This document shows, piece by piece, positions 1 to 6,341 of a stretch of DNA of 11,650 bases (positions within the stretch are counted from its first letter, which is position 1; the number at the start of each line of letters is the position of its first letter). The notes beneath the pieces were generated by a model. The model had not been told where the DNA came from and ran no database searches. It saw only the letters and a program-made list of their open reading frames with translations. The DNA comes from an uncultured Sulfuricurvum sp. (GTDB taxonomy: Bacteria > Campylobacterota > Campylobacteria > Campylobacterales > Sulfurimonadaceae), in the NCBI RefSeq assembly GCF_937936435.1, contig NZ_CALDDG010000090.1:1-11650 (forward strand), read 5' to 3'. The position numbers and the translations under genes are program-made.

Positions 1-1
1 A

Positions 2-2314
2 AAAGGGGCAATCCAATCCCGATACGGGAGCGGTGCGATACGGGGAAAAGTATCCGATACGGTTTTCAGCGGGATCGGAGATCTTTATCCCAATGCGGTA
101 CAACTCGCACCCTACAGCGGCCGTTTTACGACCCTGCCCCGCACATTACGGCTCCAGATTCCCCACCTCTCAAAAAACGAAGCCCGATTGCAGACCCGGA
201 TTGAGCGATTGGAATCCCATCAAGACCCGCTACTCAGTGCCGAAGCGATCTCCCTGGAGTTTGACTATCGTTATTCCGACGAATATCTTCAAGTCGATGC
301 CTCCTATCTGCTGCGCCGTATCAACGATACGATGCAGACAAAACAGCATTTACGTTATGACCTTTCAGGGGTAACGACCACAACCTTTGACGGAACTATC
401 ACGTCTACACAACCGCTTCCGGACAACCGTTTACACGGAGAATTGACTGATAAGGCGGACGGTCTAAACGGAAAGCTCACCCTCGACGGAAGTACCCTCA
501 GTTTTTCGAGCCGCGATTACGATCATTTCGAATGGAACGTCGCCAGCCGCCATCAAAGTCTCGGATTTATCCCCGCTATTCCCGATCCGATACGCTCATC
601 CGCTCTGAACTTGGATGCTTCGGGCACGTATCATCTCTCGACCGATGCCCTCGGAGGGAGTATCAAAGTCGTCCATGACGATGCCCGCTTCGAAGGGAAA
701 TTCTCAACACTCAACGCCCACCATACCCTTGATGGAAATCTTACCCTGCCTCCAAACGCCCCCATGTGGAAAAACTGGAGCCACAAACCGCCGGAACATT
801 TGACCCTTTCTCTTGAAAACGAAGGCAACACTACCCGCCTTCAACTCTCAGGGGACGCACTTGCCCTATCGGGAAAACTTGCACGGGATACGCTGGAAGG
901 TTCAGGTAATTATATGGGAGCCTTTTTTGACTTCCGCGGCAATACGCAAGAGCTTCAAATCGATACGGTCGTCCCATCGCTTTTTGCGACTCTCTCGAAA
1001 ATTAAACCGATAGAGCTGGAACGCGGAGAGTATTACGATGCCGAAATCCGGGCAAAAACCCGCGTGAATATTGCCGATACGATTGCCGTTCACAGCGATA
1101 TATCGATCCCGTGGTATGCCGCGGTTCTCGATTCACAGCGCTCTTATGCGGGGACAGAGGGGAGTATTTCACTCGATTATCATGACGGCAATATCACTGT
1201 TCAGCGCTACCGTCTCGAAATTGCCGATCATCCTCTCTCTTCCGAAAAAGTCTCTCATATTCGTCTCCTCCCTACGGGAGAGATCCGAATCGATGCGTTC
1301 TGGATTTACGATTCCCTGATGCTCAGCGGCCGTATCTCCGACGATCTAAGTGCCGATCTGCGGCTGCATTCGGAGCGTTTCAGCTATCACGGCCCCGAGG
1401 GGGATGCCCATGCTAAAGCCGATATTACCTTTACCCGAGATGCACAAGCTTCTCAAAGTCTCGCAGGTTCGATCACGATTCTCGATGCCGCAATCACAAA
1501 TCTGCCGTTACAGCAGTTCAAGGTCATGGATGACGATATCATCATTATCCAAGACGTTCGACCTCCGAGTAAAATCAACCTTTCGATGAACCTTCATATT
1601 ACCGCCGCACAACCGATCCGATTCAAAACGAAAGAGCTGGATATACGCCTGAACCCCGATATCACCCTCTGGAAAGAACCGAACGGACTGATGCAGATAC
1701 TGGGAATGGTATCGATCCCATCGGGAAATGCCGTAACCGCCGGCAAACAATTCGACATCAAACCCAGTGAAGTTTATTTCGGCGGCGATGTTCCTATCAA
1801 CCCGTACCTAAACCTCACAATTGCCCATGAAGTCGATTACAAGAAGATTTTGATTTATGTCACTCATACGCTCGATTCGCCGATATTTCTCTTCAGCTCC
1901 GATCCGGTCATGAGCCAAAACGACATTATGAGCTATATCCTTTTCGGAACCGCCGCTAACTCCCTCTCCGGTTCGGGTGACGGCAGTACCTCCACCATCC
2001 GCGCCGACGCGACGAATTTTATGCTCGGTGCGGGGATCAAAGGGCTCATTAACGGAGCGACGAAACTTCAGATCGACACGATGAATATCCTCACCACACA
2101 AGAGGGCGGAGTCGGCTTTGAAGTGGGAGCACGCCTGAACAAAGACCTCCGTGTCCTGTATAAAAACGACACCGTATCCAGCGTTCAACTCCAATATCAG
2201 CTCAATCGCTGGCTTCGGTTGGATGCCGATATCCATGAACTCGGTCAGGGGATCAACGCCGTTTATATCAAAGATTTTCGGGATTTTCTCCCCCATAATC
2301 CCCCTAAAAAATAA
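2..2314 (+). CDS. tamB: TamB-like translocation/assembly protein, C-terminal part (5' end outside window)
   Basis: The reading frame is open from the first bases of the window, giving 770 visible residues. The TTG at 188 is internal, not a start, because the frame continues upstream of it. The protein is rich in short alternating beta strands, as expected for the long lipid-groove fold of the TamB/AsmA-like family. The last 300 or so residues match the TamB C-terminal domain (DUF490): a segment reading SSDPVMSQNDIMSYILFG near nt 1897-1950, then a GVGFEVGARL strand and a closing series of amphipathic strands (LRVLYKND, VQLQYQLNRWLRLDAD). Known family role: an inner-membrane-anchored periplasmic protein that works with the BamA-like TamA and takes part in phospholipid transport to, and protein assembly in, the outer membrane. 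The N-terminal anchor and any tamA neighbour lie outside the window. The tail is a short basic NPPKK. The next gene starts 84 nt downstream with its own likely promoter. Confidence 0.9.
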   Translation, partial: KGAIQSRYGSGAIRGKVSDTVFSGIGDLYPNAVQLAPYSGRFTTLPRTLRLQIPHLSKNEARLQTRIERLESHQDPLLSAEAISLEFDYRYSDEYLQVDASYLLRRINDTMQTKQHLRYDLSGVTTTTFDGTITSTQPLPDNRLHGELTDKADGLNGKLTLDGSTLSFSSRDYDHFEWNVASRHQSLGFIPAIPDPIRSSALNLDASGTYHLSTDALGGSIKVVHDDARFEGKFSTLNAHHTLDGNLTLPPNAPMWKNWSHKPPEHLTLSLENEGNTTRLQLSGDALALSGKLARDTLEGSGNYMGAFFDFRGNTQELQIDTVVPSLFATLSKIKPIELERGEYYDAEIRAKTRVNIADTIAVHSDISIPWYAAVLDSQRSYAGTEGSISLDYHDGNITVQRYRLEIADHPLSSEKVSHIRLLPTGEIRIDAFWIYDSLMLSGRISDDLSADLRLHSERFSYHGPEGDAHAKADITFTRDAQASQSLAGSITILDAAITNLPLQQFKVMDDDIIIIQDVRPPSKINLSMNLHITAAQPIRFKTKELDIRLNPDITLWKEPNGLMQILGMVSIPSGNAVTAGKQFDIKPSEVYFGGDVPINPYLNLTIAHEVDYKKILIYVTHTLDSPIFLFSSDPVMSQNDIMSYILFGTAANSLSGSGDGSTSTIRADATNFMLGAGIKGLINGATKLQIDTMNILTTQEGGVGFEVGARLNKDLRVLYKNDTVSSVQLQYQLNRWLRLDADIHELGQGINAVYIKDFRDFLPHNPPKK

Positions 2315-2357
2315 TCATTCCTTGATTTTCGTCAATAATCTTTTTCTCTGATCTCTT

Positions 2358-2384
2358 TATACTGCGGTTATCGATACCATAACC
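2358..2384 (+). promoter_or_regulatory. Putative -10 element and adjoining inverted repeat upstream of the hemerythrin cluster
   Basis: TATACT at 2358-2363 resembles a sigma-70 -10 box and lies in a T-rich stretch, as is common in Campylobacterota. No good -35 is visible 16-18 nt upstream. Directly after it is the inverted repeat GGTTAT-N7-ATAACC (2366-2384). This fits an operator for a dimeric regulator sitting over the likely transcription start. The Shine-Dalgarno AAGGGG (2387-2392) follows, 6 nt before the ATG at 2399. I cannot assign the binding protein; a CRP/FNR-type regulator is one option. Confidence 0.35.
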
Positions 2385-2398
2385 ACAAGGGGTCAACT

Positions 2399-2830
2399 AT
2401 GATTTCAGATTATATGCGCGATGATCACCGAGCATGCGATCATCTCTACACCGAAGCCGAAACGGCACTATTGGCACACGATGATTCCAAAGCCGTAAAC
2501 GCATTTGAGATGTTTGCGAAAGCGACGCTTCATCATTTCGAAATGGAGGAAAAAGAACTTTTTCTGACATTTGAAAAACGGACCGGAATGATGGGGGGAC
2601 CGACGCAGATGATGCGCTATGAGCATCAGCAGCTCAGAGCCTTGATCGAATCGATGCGCTTGGCATTGAGCGAACACCGCACCGACGATTTTTTCGGTAT
2701 CGGCGAATCGATGATGATTATGCTCCAGCAGCATAATATGAAAGAAGAACAGATGCTTTATCCTATGATCGACCGTGCGTTAGGCGGCGATGCGGAAATC
2801 ATGATCCAAACACTTCAGGAAATGGCATAA
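2399..2830 (+). CDS. Hemerythrin-like HHE domain protein
   Basis: A 143-residue soluble protein of the hemerythrin/HHE cation-binding family, about the normal length for one four-helix bundle. The metal ligand pattern is visible: H10 and H15 in DDHRACDHL, H46 with E50 (HFEME) in helix 2, H76 in YEHQQLR, and H112 with E116 (HNMKE) in helix 4. These would hold a non-heme di-iron centre. Family members bind O2 or NO, store iron, or repair iron centres; which applies here cannot be read from sequence. It is cytoplasmic, since there is no signal peptide. The ATG start is supported by AAGGGG 6 nt upstream. The stop TAA shares its last base with the ATG of the DUF2249 gene, so the two are translationally coupled. 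That pairing favours a role in nitrogen-oxide or redox stress over simple oxygen transport (inference). Confidence 0.9.
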   Translation: MISDYMRDDHRACDHLYTEAETALLAHDDSKAVNAFEMFAKATLHHFEMEEKELFLTFEKRTGMMGGPTQMMRYEHQQLRALIESMRLALSEHRTDDFFGIGESMMIMLQQHNMKEEQMLYPMIDRALGGDAEIMIQTLQEMA

Positions 2831-3072
2831 TGATCTTTCTCGACACACGTGAGCTGGATCATCCGCTGCCATTGGAAATGGCGGTCGATGCATTCAAAAA
2901 TCTGGCCGAAACGGAGGTTATTCACATGTTCCACCGTCGCGAACCGATCCCCCTTTTCGAGATTATTCTTAAAAACGGCGGATATTATCTCTCATATCAA
3001 GACAGCGAGGAGCTGTGGCATATTCTGATAACCCGCAGCCCGGCAGTTAATTTGGAGGAATACCGTGTTTAA
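2830..3072 (+). CDS. DUF2249 domain protein
   Basis: An 80-residue protein that is essentially one DUF2249 domain, distantly related in fold to TusA-type sulfur carriers. Visible hallmarks are an N-terminal FLDTREL strand, the central helix LEMAVDAFKNL, the conserved H-x-REPIPLFEIIL segment (MFHRREPIPLFEI), and a final strand ending in LWHILITR. There is no cysteine, so it cannot act as a TusA-like persulfide carrier. The family's function is not established; it recurs next to hemerythrin-like, NnrS-like and denitrification-related genes. The ATG overlaps the previous stop (TAATG), and the 3' end overlaps the following gene by 8 nt, so it is the middle member of a coupled triad. Confidence 0.85.
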   Translation: MIFLDTRELDHPLPLEMAVDAFKNLAETEVIHMFHRREPIPLFEIILKNGGYYLSYQDSEELWHILITRSPAVNLEEYRV

Positions 3073-4345
3073 TCAAGGTCTCTCGCTGGATCAAGCACCG
3101 CCCATTGCCGTCGTACTTCGGTTTTTCCTGAGCCTCCCTTTTTTCGGCACCCTGTTAGCCATGCTGATGATCCTCTATCCTCACGAAATAATAACACCCT
3201 CCCATCCGGTCTCCCTTGCCGCGATTCACCTCTTTTTTTTAGGGGTCATTACCATGATCATGATCGGAGCGTTGTTCCAGATGCAAAGCGTCCTCGGCGG
3301 TCGCCCTATCCCGGCCCCCGGAGGTAATGCCTTGATTATTCACACCTTTTTGACCGCAGGGGTTCTATCGCTTTGCAGTGCCTTTCTCTTCACCCTTGCA
3401 CCTCTCTTTATCCTCGCGGCGGTATTACTCGGAGCGGCGCTTATTTATACGGCCAATCTGATTCTCCCTCTTTTGTTTGGAGAGATAACTCACGACACCC
3501 TGCGCGGTATGCGACTCTCCCTAATTTCTTTGGCGATCACGGCCCTTTTCGGAATTGTCATGGCCTCTTCGTATGCTAACAACTCGTTTTCACCCTCTTA
3601 CGATGCTATCCGTACCTCCCACTATTCACTGGGGCTGATCGGATGGATAGCCACGCTCATCATCGCCGTCGCCTTCCAAGTCGTGGAGATGTTTTACGTC
3701 ACATCGCCGTATAGTCTCTGGTGCAAACGCAACGGCTTTCGGATCATCACGGCCTCTTTGGCGCTCAAAATCCTATGGCTCTTTTTGTATCTCCCTTATG
3801 TTTGGGTATTTGATGGGATATTAGCTGCCCTTTTATTCGGCTTTATCGCCACTACCGTCCGCAGACTGCGCGAGCGCAAACGGCGTGTTAGCGACGTGAG
3901 TATCTGGTTTTGGGCGTTCGGTCTGCTAATGCTCTGTGTATCGCTGATTTCCCATCTCCTCTATCTTATCACTTCTCTCCAAACGTTTGAGATTGCTGCA
4001 TTGCTCGGTTTCGGGACATTCGCCTTGTCGATCATCCTGGGAATGATCGGAAAAATCGTTCCGTTTTTAGTGTGGTTCCATCTCAATGCCGCCGGATATA
4101 TGGAGACACCGATCATGTCGAACGTTATCCCCGCTCCGCGCAATAAAACTCTCTTCATTTTGCTGGTAGCGGGGAGCGTATCGGCTTTTCTTGCCCTGTT
4201 CAATCCCCTCTTTTTTCGCATCGCGGGGATAGGGGTGTTAGCATTGTTTGTCGTGCTGGGCTATAACCTCATCGCCGCCACGCGGCTCTATCGGCATATC
4301 CGTCTTAGCGGAAAGCGTTTCGAGTTTTCCCCTCCGCAGGAATAA
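3065..4345 (+). CDS. Polytopic membrane protein, heme-copper-oxidase/NnrS-like
   Basis: A 426-residue, very hydrophobic protein with about 11-12 predicted membrane segments and no signal peptide. The GTG start at 3065 lies inside the end of the DUF2249 gene and has a good Shine-Dalgarno (GGAGGA) just upstream. Histidines sit in or next to helices: H55 (AAIHLFFLGVITMIMIGAL), H93, H186 (TSHYSLGLIGW), H297 and H339 (KIVPFLVWFHL). The H-x3-LG helix, the SHYSLGLIGW segment and the late GMIGKIVPFLVWFHL segment resemble a family of CcoN/NnrS-like proteins in sulfur-oxidising and denitrifying proteobacteria. From this I infer a possible heme- or metal-binding protein handling NO or O2. It is far from canonical oxidases, and catalytic activity should not be assumed. 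It is the last gene of the coupled triad. Membrane character is near certain; the family call is tentative. Confidence 0.7.
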   Translation: MFNQGLSLDQAPPIAVVLRFFLSLPFFGTLLAMLMILYPHEIITPSHPVSLAAIHLFFLGVITMIMIGALFQMQSVLGGRPIPAPGGNALIIHTFLTAGVLSLCSAFLFTLAPLFILAAVLLGAALIYTANLILPLLFGEITHDTLRGMRLSLISLAITALFGIVMASSYANNSFSPSYDAIRTSHYSLGLIGWIATLIIAVAFQVVEMFYVTSPYSLWCKRNGFRIITASLALKILWLFLYLPYVWVFDGILAALLFGFIATTVRRLRERKRRVSDVSIWFWAFGLLMLCVSLISHLLYLITSLQTFEIAALLGFGTFALSIILGMIGKIVPFLVWFHLNAAGYMETPIMSNVIPAPRNKTLFILLVAGSVSAFLALFNPLFFRIAGIGVLALFVVLGYNLIAATRLYRHIRLSGKRFEFSPPQE

Positions 4346-4358
4346 CATACCCTCTTTT

Positions 4359-4381
4359 GCGCTATAATCGTTTTATACCGC
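4359..4381 (+). promoter_or_regulatory. Putative promoter -10 within an imperfect palindrome, upstream of the MgtC-like gene
   Basis: A perfect -10 hexamer TATAAT lies at 4363-4368, about 27 nt before the ATG at 4395. No clear -35 is seen. The hexamer lies inside a near-palindrome: GCG-C-TATAA (4359-4367), a 5-nt centre, then TTATA-C-CGC (4373-4381), giving eight matched pairs with one mismatch. It could be an operator that hides the promoter, or a short hairpin in the leader RNA. A Shine-Dalgarno (AAAGGAAAAG) follows at about 4382-4391. Confidence 0.45.
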
Positions 4382-4394
4382 AAAGGAAAAGTAG

Positions 4395-5648
4395 ATGGAT
4401 TCTCTATTTATTCAACATACCATCCTCTCTTTAGTCCTCGGATTTATCATCGGGCTGCAGCGGGAGATGCATACCATCTATTCTCATAAGCATAAAGATT
4501 TCGGGGGGGCAAGAACCTTCTCGATGATCTCGCTGTTCGGCTATCTATCTTCCTGGTTTTCGGCCTATTTTTCTTACTTTTTTCTGGTTGCCGCGGGGGT
4601 AATCGGCCTCTTGCTGATCGCTGCCTACGTCGTTAACAGCATCGCTGTGAATGAAAAAGGGGCTACAACGGAATTCTCCGCCCTTATCGCCTTCGTCATC
4701 GGTGCGATGCTCCACTTTACCCAGCCCCTCTTTCCCGTATTTATTACCATCATCGTATTGTTTATCCTCAATATCAAAGAGGAGATCGAGGAGTACGAAC
4801 AAACCATCACCAAACGTGACCTCAGCGCGGCGATCTTGTTTATGCTGATGACTTTTGTCATCCTCCCGATCCTCCCCGATCATCCGATCGATCCGTTCGG
4901 CCTCATCAACCTCTACCGCATCTGGATCATGGTCGTTTTGGTGGCCGGGATCTCGTTTGCCGGATACATTGCGATCCGCTTTCTAGGATCCACCCACGGA
5001 ATCGGAGCTGCAGGGCTTTTGGGAGGGCTGGTTTCTTCCACTGCCGTGGCGATGAGCATGGCGCGGCGGGTGCATGAAAACGGGTTTTTGGTCAAAAACC
5101 TTGCGATAGGGATTGCACTGGCATCGTCTATGATGCTGATACGGGCGGGAATAGAGATGTGGGTCATCAACCCCTCTCTCACCTATCCGTTTATTCTGCC
5201 GATAGCAATCGGCTCACTGGTCGGATACGGCTACATCGCCTACCTCTATTTCACCTCCAAACGGGAAAACATCCCCCAAAACGTCGAATTCAAAAACCCT
5301 TTCGATCTTAAAGAGGCCTTGCTGATGGGGATCGTTTTCGGTGCCACGATCGCTCTGACGAAACTGGCGAACCAATATATCGGCAATACGGGGGTCTATG
5401 CCATCGCTTCGCTCTCGGGGCTCGCCGATGTGGATGCGATTATCCTCTCCCTCTCTTCATTAGCCAAAAACGGGCTAAATCCCTCGACTGCCCATTACGC
5501 GATTTTGATCGCCATTGTCACCAACACTCTTGCAAAATCGGCTTTGGTTTTATTTTTGGGGAAATTCCCCCTTTTTCGCTTCGTCTTAACCTATTATTTT
5601 CTTTCGATCGGAGCCTTTGCTATCAGCGCATTGATCGTCTTAGCCTAA
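4395..5648 (+). CDS. MgtC/SapB family membrane protein with DUF4010 domain
   Basis: A 417-residue inner-membrane protein with roughly 11-12 hydrophobic segments. The N-terminal part is an MgtC/SapB domain: the GLQREM motif (residues 20-25) and GGARTFSMISLFGYLS (37-52). The C-terminal part matches DUF4010: GLLGGLVSSTAVAMSMA (207-223), GLADVDAI (342-349) and TNTLAKS (376-382). Members of this two-domain type occur in many bacteria. MgtC itself helps cells survive low magnesium and modulates the F1Fo ATP synthase in Salmonella, but the role of the long DUF4010 form is not known, so transport or magnesium function should not be assumed. The ATG has a Shine-Dalgarno AAGGAAAAG 4 nt upstream and the gene has its own -10 box, so it is probably transcribed apart from the triad. 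Its TAA stop overlaps the stop of the convergent SIMPL gene. Confidence 0.9.
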   Translation: MDSLFIQHTILSLVLGFIIGLQREMHTIYSHKHKDFGGARTFSMISLFGYLSSWFSAYFSYFFLVAAGVIGLLLIAAYVVNSIAVNEKGATTEFSALIAFVIGAMLHFTQPLFPVFITIIVLFILNIKEEIEEYEQTITKRDLSAAILFMLMTFVILPILPDHPIDPFGLINLYRIWIMVVLVAGISFAGYIAIRFLGSTHGIGAAGLLGGLVSSTAVAMSMARRVHENGFLVKNLAIGIALASSMMLIRAGIEMWVINPSLTYPFILPIAIGSLVGYGYIAYLYFTSKRENIPQNVEFKNPFDLKEALLMGIVFGATIALTKLANQYIGNTGVYAIASLSGLADVDAIILSLSSLAKNGLNPSTAHYAILIAIVTNTLAKSALVLFLGKFPLFRFVLTYYFLSIGAFAISALIVLA

Positions 5649-6325
5649 GGAATCCGCGGCATGCAGCTGTACTCGACGGTAGCGTCAAGCGTGCTCTCTT
5701 TGTCTTGGCGGATCGGGCTTTGCGTATCTGCCGATTCTCTCATCATCATCCCTTTTGCCATCATCGGGATCACCGGAGGAACCCCGCCGAAACGGACCGC
5801 CGAAACGGTGCATGCCATCCCCGTTTCCGTTGAAAACGCACCAGCCTGTTCTTGCGCTTTGCGCAGCAGTTCCAGACGTAAAGCCCCTTGAGCGCTTCGC
5901 TCTTGCGCGTTACTGACATCCCAGACCAGAGCCCCTTCGTTTTTTCGTACGGACGGTGCGGAAACCTTGTCAATTGCCGCCAATAAAGCATTATAGGGCT
6001 CTATCTCCTTGAATTCGCATCCGAAATTAAGCGTTCCGGCGTAGCCGATAAACTCCCGTTTTTGATCTTTATAACTGTACTGAGGGGAGAGATAATACCC
6101 GCCCCCCTGACACATTTTTGCCTCTGGATCTTGTTTTTTGACCTGCACGATGATCGCATTGAGATGTTCTTTAATCAGCTTCTCGTTTTTTCCCTGTTCT
6201 TCAAATCCGAGACTCCCTCTCAGCACATCCGGCTTTAGAACCGTTTCGACCTGCTCCGTCGTCGTAATACTCATCTGGGCGCTCGCCAGAATCGGCACTA
6301 ACGCGGCAATCACACCTTTATACAT
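5645..6325 (-). CDS. Periplasmic SIMPL (DUF541) domain protein
   Basis: With the ATG at 6325 the protein has 226 residues. This start is preferred over the longer frame from 6448 because it is preceded by AAAGGGG, gives a clean signal peptide (MYKGVIAALVPILASAQ), and avoids a 107-nt overlap with the upstream gene. SIMPL-like features are the PD pair after the first strand (KPDVLRGSLGF, residues 31-41), YYLSPQYSYKDQKREFIGY (77-95) and the helix ALRLELLRKAQEQAGAF (148-164) with following strand ACTVSAVRFGG. Four cysteines (72, 103, 172, 221) remain after signal cleavage and could form two disulfides. SIMPL proteins form ring-like or oligomeric periplasmic or outer-membrane-associated assemblies in some bacteria, and their general role is unclear. 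It is the last gene of the receptor/cyclase operon, 16 nt after the cyclase stop, which suggests an envelope partner of that signalling unit (inference). Confidence 0.75.
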   Translation of the reverse strand: MYKGVIAALVPILASAQMSITTTEQVETVLKPDVLRGSLGFEEQGKNEKLIKEHLNAIIVQVKKQDPEAKMCQGGGYYLSPQYSYKDQKREFIGYAGTLNFGCEFKEIEPYNALLAAIDKVSAPSVRKNEGALVWDVSNAQERSAQGALRLELLRKAQEQAGAFSTETGMACTVSAVRFGGVPPVIPMMAKGMMMRESADTQSPIRQDKESTLDATVEYSCMPRIP

Positions 6326-6341
6326 TTTTGCCCCTTTCGGT

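Noticed and set aside
1808..2296. 162-codon - strand open frame within the tamB-like gene
   Set aside because: It lies fully opposite conserved TamB C-terminal motifs; no domain and no promoter.
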